Shown piece after piece: positions 22,836 to 33,593 of a DNA stretch of 64,000 nucleotides. The stretch covers positions 694,844 through 758,843 of the forward strand of contig MU001507.1 of NCBI GenBank assembly GCA_010093485.1. Direction: 5' to 3'. Below the pieces are notes generated by a model, which did no database searches, had not been told where the DNA came from, and saw only the letters and a list, made by a program, of their open reading frames with translations. Both the position numbers and the translations under genes were made by a program. The stretch comes from Karstenula rhodostoma CBS 690.94 (Eukaryota > Ascomycota > Dothideomycetes > Pleosporales > Didymosphaeriaceae). Position 1 is the stretch's first letter. Each line of letters opens with the position of its first letter.

Positions 22836-24073
22836 CTATCTCCGCCCTGTCTGACCAGCGCCCTCGCCGTCTTCTTCTTCTTCTTGCTTGACGACCTCGA
22901 CTGCCTCATCGACCATCATGTCCTCGAACCTCTCATCCAAACTGCGGGAAGTGTTTCCGCCGCCCTGAAATCGCTCAAGAGCCTGCTTTGTCAGAACACG
23001 TCCTTCCTCTATTGGGCACCTCTTAGACTTACCGCCCTCAGCTCGAGAATTTCCTCGTCCTTCTGCTCCAACTGAGCCTTGACCTCACGCAGCTCGTTCT
23101 GCGCAACCTGAACCTTCTTGCTCCAGGCTGTGACCAGGTACCGGTAGCCGGCCAGCGCATTGGCAGCCCTCTGGTTTTTCTTGGCGGTGACCCTGTCGTC
23201 CTCTAGACCAGCCTCGTCATCGGCCTCGCGTTTTCTCTTCTTGGACTCAAGGACAGAAGGGAGATTGTCCCAGTCCCGAATACCGTTATTGGCCATGACA
23301 CCAATGTCCTTGTGAGTAGGCCGGAACTTGACCCTTTCGTCTTTGTATGGAGGTCGACCTAGCTTGGCGTTATAAACCTCCCAAGACATGTACCTCTGAC
23401 GGCAGTACTGGAAGGCTGTCAGTCCGAGGAAACACATCAAGCTCCATATCTAACTCACGCCGCCCTGGTGGTCCTTCGAGTGATAGCATACGCATGCCTT
23501 GTCGCCCGTCCGGGAATCTGTATAACCTGGCCCGTATGGCGTCAAGCAGTGAGGGCAGATAATGTGCCCAAGCCTGTCGCCCATAGCGTCTGGTAAGTCG
23601 GCCTGGTCGACGTGGGGCCCGACTGGTGGGTAGAAGACCATTGGATCTGTTTCCGGGTTTGGTTTCCGCATGACCTCTCTCCTCGGCGCCCCATTGTTCA
23701 CCGGGGTCACTGACCTCGCCGGGATACGTAATTCCTCGTCGCCATGATCTTGCCCCCAAGTAGGGGCGGCTGGACCAGGCTGAGCTCCGGTCGGATCCTG
23801 AAACGGACCACCACGAAGTGCTGCCGAGACCGGTTGACCGCGACCCAAAGACACAGTTCCACCACTGTGATCTGGACCTCCACCCACAAGGGCGGTACGG
23901 TAAAAAAATAGATCAATTTGATCGTAACCTTGCACGATGCGACCACGACCACGACCATGACCTCCTCCACGACCACCTCGACCTCGACCTCCATCTCCAC
24001 CTTGCTGACCACCTCTTTCGTTGTTGGCTTGCCAGCCACGGGGCCCAGTGGGCGGTGCGCGATCGAAACTCAT
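22836..24073 (-). CDS. Unrecognised RGG-box, Cys/His cluster, coiled-coil protein
   Basis: Not recognised. Three exons (24073-23459, 23407-23033, 22982-22836) with good GTGAGT and GTAAGT donors and CAG acceptors give 378 aa, phase-consistent. Order of parts: an Arg/Gly repeat region (about residues 20-48) like RNA-binding RGG boxes; a Gly/Pro-rich linker; a Cys/His group CPHC...CVCYHSKDH...YC (about residues 170-207) that could bind zinc; a basic KKRKRE segment; a heptad-like helix with VQVAQNELREVKAQLEQKDEEILELRA; and an acidic tail. The combination suggests an RNA- or DNA-associated protein, but this is inference. A CATAAATAAG element lies about 70 bp upstream. Confidence 0.7.
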
Positions 24074-24617
24074 CGTTAGCCTAAAGGGAAAAGATTTCTC
24101 GACGTTTGTGGTGTAAAAAAATGGGGAGGTGGCAGGCGCGACTTATTTATGTCGGGCGCACGGACTAGGTTTGTAGAAAAGGAAGGCGCGCCTCTCACTT
24201 TTGGCAATGCCAGAGTGAAGATGAATGCACGTACAGCTCACTCAGTCGCATTATAGCAACCCCAGCCCTCTCCTTCTCTCCAGTGGCGGCGGAACAACAG
24301 AAACCGGAATCATTGTAGCGGGGCCCTATATGTCAACATCCACAATATAGTACTGGGTTATAGTTTTCTATACGTATTACAGAGTGAGTTCCTACAGGAG
24401 TAGATATATACTAAACTTTCGGGTCTAATATTCTGCCACTATCTTGAGCACTTTTGAAGAAAGGCCTGATAAAACAAACAGACTTTAGTCATGCACAAGC
24501 GATTCGCTACTGTACAAGATATCTAGTGAATAGTGAACTGAAAAATCTTTAATCGTAGGATGGAAGATGCACGCAAAGATTCAAAGGAAGTCTTGCAGTC
24601 TTAATGAGACCAGTGTC
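24074..24617. other. Intergenic region
   Basis: Contains the promoter of the RGG gene (TATA-like at 24142-24151) and, at 24300-24600, AT-rich sequence beyond the 3' end of the MFS gene. No gene is seen. Confidence 0.45.
24142..24151 (-). promoter_or_regulatory. TATA box candidate
   Basis: CATAAATAAG on the minus strand, about 70 bp before the start codon of the RGG/coiled-coil gene. Confidence 0.4.
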
Positions 24618-26163
24618 TCACCATCTTTCTCGCAGGTCCCGACTATGCAATATCCTCGCTGCGAACAGCACTAGTGAACCGACCAACATGGCTGAGCCCT
24701 TAGCCAGGTCAGTAAAGAAGTCGCGGTGGGATACAAGAACAACTTACCGAAAACGCTATGAGACCACGGTAGTCCTCCCTGGTGGTGGGATCCTTGCCCA
24801 TAACCATCGTACCGATCGGAGCTCCGGTCAATGTGGCAATAGATATGATACTGTAGAAAGCGCCTATCCTTGCACCGACCTTGTCGTCTGGGACGATTTG
24901 ACTGACGACTGACGGCAGTAACGAGATCACAGCGCCCGAGGTAAACCCAAACAATGAGGCAAATAGCGCAAGCACCGGAAACGACGATGCAAGAAGCCAG
25001 ACAGATAGACAGAGGAATCCGGAGAAAAAGGTCATGGGGACAATGATGTTGAGCCGACCGAAGCGGTCACCAAGAAGACCTCCGCTGATATGCCGTCAGT
25101 AATGCCCATAAGGAAGAGTAATGTGACGTACACAATCATGCCAGGGACACTGGACCCACTCATAAGCGATATCAAGGATTTTCCGATCGACTGAGTAGGG
25201 TACAGCTTGATAGCATACGATTCTGGCTTATGTTAGCCATGTCTGTATCGAGAAGATGAGGTGCCTACTGATGTGAAACCCTGGGACCCAGAGGCCAAAA
25301 TTCACAAAGCACCCTCCAAGAGCCAATACGGTATATTTAGCATCGCCAAACCCATGGAAATCTAATAAAGAGCCAAGCCTAATCTTTGCACCACTGGGTC
25401 TATCTTTGGATATTAACAGGGCAACTGAGTAGCAAGCACTACGCGATCAGCATAAGTCGTGTAAGTTTGCGGGTGATAGCTTACAGAACCTTTATAGCCG
25501 CAATGCGCATTGTCCACGGGAAACCCAACAAGGGCTGCAGCTGTGTGAACATGAGTGGGAAACATACACCGCCCAACGCACCTCCCGTACTGACTAGGCT
25601 CATAGCCCTCGCACGTCTCTTTTCAAAATGCTGGGCCACGACTGTGCAAGCCGGTTGGACTCCAAACCCAGCTGTCACGCCCAAGAGTAGGCCTTGCGTA
25701 AGGAAAATCTGCCATAGCCCGCCCCGGGGACAGAATGAAAGTGCTAAAAGCGCGGCTGGCGTGCCCAAGCCAGAGAAGAGGTATGGTCCCTACTAAATAT
25801 TAGCGGATAGTTTCTGATAGAGGTGTGCCTGCATGCCTTGATACCATGAGCATCACATATTCCTCCGGCAACCGCAGACAGAAAGTTCATCAGCGCGAGT
25901 TGGAGTGTTCCGATGAACGCAATAGTGGATGGAGGTACCGTGCTAAGGTAGTTATCTTGGTAGTAATTTTGGAAGAAGCCAAAACTGTTCAGAAGCCCAA
26001 AGGATGAATAATAGACGAGGAATGAACCGAAAATCGTCAGCCATGCTTGTCTCCCTCCGTCTTGGTGTGTGGACTCGTGTTTAATCAAACTACGAGAGGT
26101 ACTTTCTGTATCGGTCATACTCGCGGTATCGACGTTGGAATTGCCAATCACTCTCTTTTCCAT
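24618..26163 (-). CDS. MFS transporter, monocarboxylate-porter-like
   Basis: Major facilitator of the fungal MCT/Mch type, 436 aa with about 12 hydrophobic segments. Six exons: 26163-25837, 25789-25485, 25438-25269, 25222-25132, 25084-24748 and 24698-24618 (437 codons, all in phase). Landmarks are the N-terminal GGRQAWLTIFGSFLVYYSSFG, the TM2-3 loop DAHGIKGPYLFSG, GVTAGFGVQPACTVVAQHFEKRRARAMS in TM4-5 and GGLLGDRFGRLNIIVPMTFF in TM8-9. Intron 1 (25790-25836) only restores frame with a GC donor (AAG|GCATGC). The gene is intact. The substrate is unknown; related carriers move monocarboxylates or secondary metabolites. The methyltransferase gene lies 1.3 kb away, divergent. Confidence 0.87.
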
Positions 26164-27485
26164 TTCGTCGTGATCGCTGAGGGATCATCTGTTGTCGTCT
26201 ACATCACGACCATGGGAAACGGCCCCTGATATACAGAAATCAGGACATACCAGGCCTTTGCCAGCAAGATACTCCGCGATTTGTATCCTTTGCTGGCGTC
26301 ATATCCCGCCAACATTGTCACGCTGCGATGTCATTTCCGTCTTGAGCAAACGCAGGTACTAGAGCTTCGTACTTAGATCTCAACGACAGTTGTAGTATAC
26401 GGATACATGGCTGCTTCGGGAAGTTGGTTTCGAGTGGTTGAGCATTTTGGAATCGTCATAAGACAAATGAGTTGGATCTGCACGACTATCCGTATATTCA
26501 GTGGCACTCGGGACAGCGGCTGACAGTTGAAAGCATGAGTAACCCATTGCGAGGGTCCATCAGAGTTCCCCAGTACGTGCCCTACGATGGTGGTTGGCAC
26601 GAATACATCATCGAGATACCTTATGGAGCGAATGCTCATCATCTTATAGTGGGTCTTGTGGTGTCAGCCGAGCGGGAGCAACCAGTTGGTACACCCCATG
26701 GAATAAGTGTCACGCACAATGCGTGAGGAATTTGGAGAAGCTATCCGGGCGCAAAATCTTCGCCATAGTCTGGATCAGTGTTCTTAGGATGCCCTCGCGT
26801 GAGGTGGATGAAGTCGGGATGGGGATGTCCGATGAGTACAGCGCGTCCTCATACTAATATCCATACAACCCCGAAAGAAGAGAAGTCAGAATAGCTTTAG
26901 ACTTGGCGATACTCCTTGCGCTAAGAGCCATAGCTCTTGGTTGAGTGCATGCCTACCTAGGTAGGCCAAGGCAAAGCCACGCTCATGCGACGTGGCGGGA
27001 CGAAACCTCAACGCATGGACACTGCCAGTTGTCCATCTGAGTCGCATGAATCTGTGCACGTTCCAGAAATCGCCCAGGAGCCGGCAGGTAATACCACGGA
27101 AGCATGCATGACCCCGGGCGGGTAGTCGGCGGGATTTGCCAAGATACGCCGATCGCACTGGGGCAAGTTTACCGCACCAAACCATGGGCGGGCCATGGTA
27201 AACACCAGCCCAGAGCGACGCGAATCAAAATCTACCCGAGCAACAAAAGGCATCGAATGCAATAAGATGGGTTATCTGTCTAAGGTCAGGAGGATGGAAC
27301 TCCTGTAGGTGGCGTCGGTTGCAAACGCATGTCCGCGGATCGGGTACATGACGCAATCCACGTCACGTGCATTTCGACATGGAAGAATCAACATCCGCGA
27401 TACGGATGCCACATCGTCCCCGCACCGCATCTTCTATCGTCCGTTGAGTCAGCACCTTCATCGCTCGGCCTTCTGTTTGTCGAAG
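26164..27485. other. Divergent intergenic region
   Basis: About 1.3 kb between the MFS carrier and the methyltransferase. An 84-codon open frame at 26472-26726 has coding-like composition but no start context, partner exon or family match. Nothing else is seen. Confidence 0.45.
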
Positions 27486-28310
27486 ATGAGTTCCACGGAA
27501 TTACAAGACCGGAATGTGGCTTGGTTCACCGAACGCCCAGATGATTCCCAGCTATCAGCCGATGCCCGCCATCTGCTCGAGAGCTACAGCAGAATTCCAG
27601 CTGACGATGTCGTTGAACACGTCATCAAGGTGCGCAACCAAGCCTGGACGATCTTCCCATATCCATGCATTGGCCAGTTCCGCTTCTTGGACATGTCCAT
27701 GAAGTACACAAAAGAATACCCGGAGCTTTTGGAGCGGCTCGCTAAAGGTCAACGCTTGTTGGACATGGCTTGTTGTTTTGGCCAAGAAATCCGTCAGCTT
27801 GTGGCAGACGGTGCCCCGCCGGAGAACATCTTCGGATGCGACCTTCGAGAAGAATACGTTGAACTTGGGTATCAATTGTTCCGCGACCACGACCGCCTAA
27901 AAAGTCGATTCTTGACTGCAGATATTTTTGACGAATCGTCCCCGCTTGTAAAGCTACAAGGTACCTTTGATGTTGTTTACACCGGATCCTTCTTTCATCT
28001 GTTCGATTACGCAAACCAGGTCAAGGTGTCCACGGCAGTTGCGAAGTTACTTCGGCCTGAGAAGGGATCCATGATCCTCGGTCGACAAATCGGTGCAGTG
28101 AACGCTGCAACTCACGACCACAAGACCAATCCAACGGGAAAAATGTATCGACACAACCCCGGAAGTTTCCAGGAAATGTGGAAGAAGATCGGGGAAGACC
28201 TGGGCGTGTCGTTCTCCGTTGATGCAACTCTTCACGAGCTGGCTAGAGATCATTTCCGCTTCCATACCGATGACACGAGGCGCATTCATTTTGTCATTAG
28301 ACGAGAGTAG
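27486..28310 (+). CDS. SAM-dependent methyltransferase (AusD-like)
   Basis: Intronless gene of 274 aa from the Met at MSSTELQDRN. The frame is open upstream, but only to a GTG at 27309. Class I methyltransferase: motif I is LLDMACCFGQEIRQL (about residues 90-105), an acidic loop-end FGCDLREEYV follows, and FDVVYTGSFFHLFDY is the motif IV-type segment. The CCFGQ form and overall layout resemble AusD/Trt5-type methyltransferases of fungal meroterpenoid clusters and their many uncharacterised relatives. No polyketide synthase, NRPS or terpene cyclase is in the window, so a biosynthetic cluster is not supported. The methyl acceptor is unknown. Confidence 0.85.
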   Translation: MSSTELQDRNVAWFTERPDDSQLSADARHLLESYSRIPADDVVEHVIKVRNQAWTIFPYPCIGQFRFLDMSMKYTKEYPELLERLAKGQRLLDMACCFGQEIRQLVADGAPPENIFGCDLREEYVELGYQLFRDHDRLKSRFLTADIFDESSPLVKLQGTFDVVYTGSFFHLFDYANQVKVSTAVAKLLRPEKGSMILGRQIGAVNAATHDHKTNPTGKMYRHNPGSFQEMWKKIGEDLGVSFSVDATLHELARDHFRFHTDDTRRIHFVIRRE

Positions 28311-29230
28311 CAGAATGTAAGGGTCGCATCTGATGCATGTGCACTAAGACGCTCATTGAATGTCGAGCCTTTAGGTTGCACTTGGTACGGTTAACTACAA
28401 CAATACCCTAACGAGCCAAACACTCCGGAGTATATGTAGACGTAAGCCCTATATGTTCGGTATCGATGCACGGACACCGCGTCACATTATGAAGTGTTGT
28501 CTGGCTGGTTTCTATACTCCATCACAAACATCATCCCCAACAACAAGACCTAGCGCGACGATGAATCTGCAGAAGGCTTCCGTCCTGAAGGAAATTTTAC
28601 ATTCAGAAGTCTTTTTCGCCTGCGTGCAATGTTCTGGCCTCTGCCTGCGAATGTATTTTTAGGATCTCTGGTTAATATCATCTGAACACGCGATTTGCCG
28701 GGTTCGGGACCGGGGAAGCTCCAGCCACTAACCGTGTTCTAGATTGCTTCTACTTTGGATATACTTCGTTTGCACTCTTCAGCATATTCTCTTTGGCAGA
28801 CCTCAAACGGTTATTCTAGGCTAGCTGCACGCTACCGCGGCTTCGGAGCGCCCACTGCCTGGTTTGGATGGTGAAGCCTTCGCTTTCGGCGCAGGTGCAA
28901 TTGCAGATACGATGCGAACAGGGCTAATTGAATCCGCGATGGAGACGCGGCCTGTCGAATCAGCACTGGAACGTCGGCCTACGACGGACCTGGCCAGCCA
29001 CGATGCCACCAAAGTATCGATTGCGCTCGAACGGACACCCCTCATCTATTCACAAATGAAATATGCTACACCACGAGCTATTTGCCAGAGCTTGCCGCTC
29101 GCTTCTGGGATGTGCCGCAAAGCATACCCACTTATAAAAGGAATAAATCCGCCCATCGGATTGTTGTAGCTTTTCAGACACGTACAAATTTCGTGTTGGG
29201 TCTTGGAGGCATCGGGCTTTCACCACAGAA
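28311..29230. other. Intergenic region
   Basis: Upstream region of the secreted Cys-rich gene, with a TATA element at 29133. Open frames on both strands at about 28820-29170 mirror each other, overlap that TATA element and are not called. Confidence 0.45.
29133..29140 (+). promoter_or_regulatory. TATA box candidate
   Basis: TATAAAAG lies 91 bp before the ATG of the secreted protein gene at 29231. Confidence 0.55.
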
Positions 29231-30366
29231 ATGAAGGCATCTCTTATTCTCGGTGCAGCGCTAGCTGCGGGCGCCAATGCATTGGCGATTGAGGCCAGAC
29301 AGCGTCCGCAGCCTACGAGCACGCAAGCCGGTATCCCAGATGGTGAGTGCAACCTGCTGTTCTGGAGCCATACGATGTCGATTATGAGGATACCAGCTTG
29401 AAAGCCTCGTCGCTAATACGCCACAGTCTCAAAGTGTGGACTGGATTCCTTCGTGGGGCACACGTCGGAAGCGCTTCTGCTCTGCAGCAGCCTTCTCAAA
29501 TCCGGGACTGCTACACAGACTGCCACTGTTACGGCCGGCACCACCACCACCATAAAGACGACCGTCATTATCACGTTGTATCCGCCTACCACGTCTAGCA
29601 GCGGACCAGGCAGGGTGAGTCGTCAATTTCCGAAGGTTAACAGTGTTAACCAATATCTAAGCCTACGACCACTCCGAAACCTCCGACATCCACTCCGCAA
29701 CCAACGACATCGACAACCCCACGCCCACCGACGACGTCTACCACACCGACAACATCGACAACCCCACGCCCACCGACGACGTCTACCAAACCGACAACAA
29801 CCGTCCCAACCGCATCCCCAACCCCGTACGAGATTCCATTAAAAATGTTTCAGAGAACTCGACTAACAGAGCATAGGTCTGCGGGCTGTGGAATCGTTGG
29901 CTACACCAAGGACACTGCTGCGTACTACTTTGACAGCTCTGGAACTAAGAACACCTTCGCCGCTTGCAGCGCCGCCTGCAAGGCTGACTCGCAGTGCAAG
30001 AGCTTCGGATACGGAGAGGCTAATTGCATGCTATTCACCGTTGACGCGTAAGTTGACCGCCTCGGACCCCTCGAGAGGCTGCTGACCTCAGATAGTATTT
30101 CTAACACGAACTACAATCCCATGTCCCCATACACCTTTTACGATGTCAACTGTCCGTCTGAGCTGCCCGTCAGGAAACGCCAGGTTCAAATTTCGGTCGG
30201 CCTTGGTATCTCGTCACTTTATTCGGCCTGCTCGTGCTTGATTACCTCGGGTCCGGGTGGCATCACAAAAACGACCTCGGTCACGGTGACATCGAAGGCT
30301 ACGGCAACGCAGACTCTTACCAGGACTGTTAGCTTGCTGCCTGGTGATGATGGACGTTTCAACTAG
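29231..30366 (+). CDS. Secreted Thr/Pro-rich protein with PAN/Apple-like Cys domain
   Basis: Probable extracellular protein of 301 aa from five exons (29231-29342, 29427-29614, 29662-29825, 29877-30047, 30096-30366), all GT-AG and in phase. Residues 1-19 form a signal peptide (MKASLILGAALAAGANALA). A short region with Cys in VSKCGLDSF and LLLCSSLL comes next, then a Thr/Pro/Ser linker containing a perfect-frame 45-bp duplication, likely O-glycosylated. A PAN/Apple-like segment (GCGIVGYTKDT...ACSAACKADSQCKSFGYGEANCMLF) and a second Thr-rich tail follow. Such domains bind carbohydrate or protein. Role unknown; a wall-associated or host-facing function is a guess. Confidence 0.8.
29701..29790 (+). 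repeat. 45-bp tandem duplication in the Thr/Pro linker
   Basis: Two adjacent 45-bp units differing at only a few positions encode two copies of a 15-residue (PTTSTTPRPPTTST-plus-one) block inside the secreted protein. Confidence 0.85.
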
Positions 30367-30627
30367 AGGCAGACGAGAAAGAGAGGGCAGATTGTCTATA
30401 GTATTCAACAAGCGCAAGTCTATGGTAGATCTGCATGATGCATCTGATTCCAAATCCGATGTTCGTTAAAGAGATTGTTAAAAAGAATTGAAGATGTGCA
30501 GAGCAATGCTTGTGTTCCTTGACTGTGATTGGTCGGCCTATCCACCTCCTGTGCACTAATTACGTCCAGATATATAAAGCCAGACCCAGCACTCGCCCAC
30601 CACACCATCAAGACCCCTCCTAGCAAG

Positions 30628-30640
30628 CCAAAAAGAAATT
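30628..30640 (-). terminator. Pol III T-run after tRNA-Glu
   Basis: On the minus strand a T-rich stretch, TTTCTTTTT, begins within a few bases of the tRNA 3' end. Confidence 0.6.
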
Positions 30641-30643
30641 TCT

Positions 30644-30715
30644 TTCCGACACCGGGAATCGAACCCGGGCCACATCGGTGAGAGCGATGTATCCTAGCCA
30701 CTAGACCATATCGGA
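30644..30715 (-). tRNA. tRNA-Glu (anticodon CUC)
   Basis: The 72-nt minus-strand sequence folds as a tRNA: acceptor 5' TCCGATA pairs with TGTCGGA (with G-U), the A box is TGGTCTAGTGG, the anticodon loop holds CTC, and the B box is GGTTCGATTCC. No intron is present and CCA is not encoded. The discriminator base is A. A T-rich Pol III terminator (TTTCTTTTT on the minus strand) follows. Confidence 0.96.
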
Positions 30716-32111
30716 TTTGTTGTAAGCTTGATGTGAGAGACATCAAAATTGAGGTATATACTTCATTTGAGATTTCACAGAGCAATAGAGACTCGTGGAA
30801 GCGATATTCGGCTTGCTTCTTCGCAATGTTTCCGTGCTATGCGAGTTATCTCGAGCAAGGTTGTGGGACTGTTGTAGAATTTTTCGTTAGCGCTGTCGCT
30901 TCCCAAACCGTCTCCACCACATTGGCCACATTGGCCACTCGTAGTCTGGACATCACCCTATTGAGTATAGCATAATCCAAGGATGATTACAGTGTCTGGG
31001 AATATTATAGGAATGTTTGATTGACTATACGCGCTGGCAGTGTAACTCTTTTCATCCTCAATCACTCATTCGCCACCTTGTGGAGAGTACCAAAGATCAG
31101 GTAGATTGTCCAGACCTATGACCATCTTGTTTTCCTTCTCTGCGGGGTCCAATGCTTGTCTTAGCGCTCTGTTCGTGTCGAATTATACGAAACATCAATC
31201 TACAAGCCCGCCTACTCGTAATATACTAATGTTATAGTCTTGCTCAAAGCCACTACACCCTCGTGAAGCCTGTGCTGCATCAATGTCTCTCTAGGGCCAG
31301 GATGACGGGGAAACCTTAATATCTGTCCAATAAACTCCGAAGTTTGCCACGTTTCCGATGGCGCCGTTTTTCAGATTCTAGTCAGCGAAAGGATTCTTGT
31401 AAACAATCGGAAGCTTTTCCAGACAAGTCTGGCCATGTATGTGCTTATAGATCCACATGTGGCCGAGTACGAGGTTAAGCACACTGCTTACGAGCTGCAG
31501 TAGTAACTCTGCTTCTATGACAGTTAAGCCTGGTCTAGCGTGATTTAATCGTGAGCTATACGCGTAGACGATATGCAAGGAGTGTCAGATCTGGCGGAGA
31601 TTCGGTAATAAAATGGTTCTTGGAATGAGATCATATCACCGTGCAGAGCTAACCAGTACCCACCCCTCTCATGGGAACATCAATTGTTAACTCTTAGCGA
31701 GCTTCTGCAAGCCGCGGCAAAACGAAATACAGGAACTCTGTGGGGTGTCTTATAGGGACGTAAAGACCGGATGTAAGCCAAGGCCTTTACTAGTTAAATA
31801 TACAATAGTTAATCCTAGGGTAACTCAGCTTACTATACAGGTTTATAGTCTTGACCTAATACTATATCGCCGGTGTTTACCTTCCCGTGAGATCCACCCT
31901 TCTAACCTAACTATGTATGCTTACTAGATAGTAAACATGCGTATGGGTTTTATTGAAGATATCTGTTTGTCTTATCCAACAGTTTTGCACTTCTAGGAAA
32001 CTGCTTGCCTCAATGTCTCTTAAGATATAACAGTATATATGACTAGGTCGATCTTCTGTATCTGATACACATCTCTGCCACTCTAGTTCGGATTCCACAC
32101 CTTCCAGAAAT
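30716..32111. other. Intergenic region, AT-rich toward its end
   Basis: About 1.4 kb without a supported gene. From about 31600 to 32050 the base composition turns AT-rich with many TA-containing words, unlike the flanks. It could be a mutated transposon remnant, but no repeat ends or coding traces are visible. Confidence 0.45.
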
Positions 32112-33593
32112 ATGTCGGACAAACTGCTAGAAAAGATTGTTAACAACCAGGTCACCATAGCGAGGTTGATGAATACACAGCAAGCGGATCTTCACAATTT
32201 CCTGTACAGACACAAAAAGAAGAGGGAAGATGATCTGGCCAGCAAGATGCAAGTGATTATCGACGCAATCCGGGATCTTAAAGAGTCAGTCGCTACAAGC
32301 AGCATACATACGACCTTGACCCACTCGGCTCCTCAGCCCATCAACACCGTTCCATTGATTGCAGAAACAACTGACCCTTCTATATCGAGAAGTAAGAGAC
32401 CCAGGGGGTTGTGCCGCCTTAAAAAGACATGCTACATGAACTCGGTTCTACAAGCGCTAGCAGCCGTTGATCCTCACAAACTAGTACAAGAGTCAGGAGT
32501 GGCCCTGGGAAAGGCGACACCAATCAATAGAACACTTGATCGCCCTGATAATTACCAAAGAGTTATTGCCTTAGCTTTGGAAGGGCAGCTGAACTTGATG
32601 TGGGAGTTTATCGACATTCTCAAACTACTCCGAAGCAAGGGACCGCCAGCAGCAGTTATCCCTTATGCCTTTCAGTTCACCTTCTCAAGGCTTTTGGGTA
32701 AACAAGACTATGATGGGGCAGAAGAACAAGATGCAGCCCTATTCTTCGGCGACTTTCTCAGCTACCTACATGAGCATCAACCAGACTATAGTAACATAAT
32801 CGATCGACTGTTTCGTATTCATTCCTCTTCCCTTGTGAGGTGTAGCAAAACATCCGAAGTGAAGGGTCTCACTGAAGATAGCTGGTGTTATTCGCTGAAA
32901 CCACTGCCCCACCTGGAGACGACTACTGTGGGTCAAGTGGGAGGTGAAGATGCCCACTTGGAAGTACGAGTGAGAAGGCTGATGGAATACAATTTGACCT
33001 ATCAGGATGGATGTGTGTTTAGCCATGAAAATTGTACACACGAAAAAACTCTCCGGTATCTCAAGCCACTTCCAGACTTTCTAATACTCAAGTTCTGGCG
33101 CCACAAGGTAGTTGAAGGAAAGTGGGAATGGAAGGCTGGCGAAAAGGTCGCATACAAAGTCTTGTTCGACGAGGACGACTACACCATCGATCTTTCAGAC
33201 CACGTAGAACCGGACGGCAGCGAAAAATCTCGTTACATCTACAAGCTACGCACGCTCATCTACCACTTTGGCACTTTCGAAAAAGGTCACTACTTTAGTG
33301 TTTCAAGAACAGATGAAGATGGGTCCAATGATTGGTGGCAATGCGACGATGCTCATGTCCGCAGTGATCTGACTGGTCCTGATCCCGTGGGAGAATTTAC
33401 AAACTCCCAGGCTTATATGGCCTTGTACGAAAGAGTCTATACAATCAAACCTACGGTTGAGAGACATTATCAGAACGAGCATGGAGACGAGCATGAAGGG
33501 GATATGTGTAGCGCAGAATCGGCCAGTCAGTTACCGGAGAGTGAGGATAGCGCGATCCCGGAACTTTTCAGGGCCTTACATCTGGAGGATTAG
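32112..33593 (+). CDS. USP-type deubiquitinase-like protein with altered Cys box
   Basis: Intronless gene, 493 aa. After a ~95-residue charged, helix-prone N-terminus comes a USP peptidase-like domain. The Cys box is GLCRLKKTCYMNSVLQAL with the candidate nucleophile at C107. KTLRYLKPLPDFLILKFWR is the conserved LP..L..LKR-type strand, and the His box includes IYHFGTFEKGHYFSVSRT followed by DWWQCDDAHV. The Asn that normally lies five residues before the Cys (oxyanion hole) is Arg here, and the Gly of the usual GNTC is Lys. The protein may be weak or inactive as a protease, or a specialised paralog. It lies next to AT-rich DNA and lacks introns, unlike most neighbours. Confidence 0.75.
   Translation: MSDKLLEKIVNNQVTIARLMNTQQADLHNFLYRHKKKREDDLASKMQVIIDAIRDLKESVATSSIHTTLTHSAPQPINTVPLIAETTDPSISRSKRPRGLCRLKKTCYMNSVLQALAAVDPHKLVQESGVALGKATPINRTLDRPDNYQRVIALALEGQLNLMWEFIDILKLLRSKGPPAAVIPYAFQFTFSRLLGKQDYDGAEEQDAALFFGDFLSYLHEHQPDYSNIIDRLFRIHSSSLVRCSKTSEVKGLTEDSWCYSLKPLPHLETTTVGQVGGEDAHLEVRVRRLMEYNLTYQDGCVFSHENCTHEKTLRYLKPLPDFLILKFWRHKVVEGKWEWKAGEKVAYKVLFDEDDYTIDLSDHVEPDGSEKSRYIYKLRTLIYHFGTFEKGHYFSVSRTDEDGSNDWWQCDDAHVRSDLTGPDPVGEFTNSQAYMALYERVYTIKPTVERHYQNEHGDEHEGDMCSAESASQLPESEDSAIPELFRALHLED

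Noticed and set aside
26472..26726. 84-codon open frame upstream of the methyltransferase
   Set aside because: Coding-like residues, but no family match, promoter or joinable exon.
24618..29000. Secondary-metabolite cluster
   Set aside because: Only a carrier and a methyltransferase are present; no synthase, cyclase or pathway regulator is in reach.
28821..29169. Overlapping open frames on both strands
   Set aside because: Each mirrors the other, and the plus frame runs across the TATA element of the secreted-protein gene.
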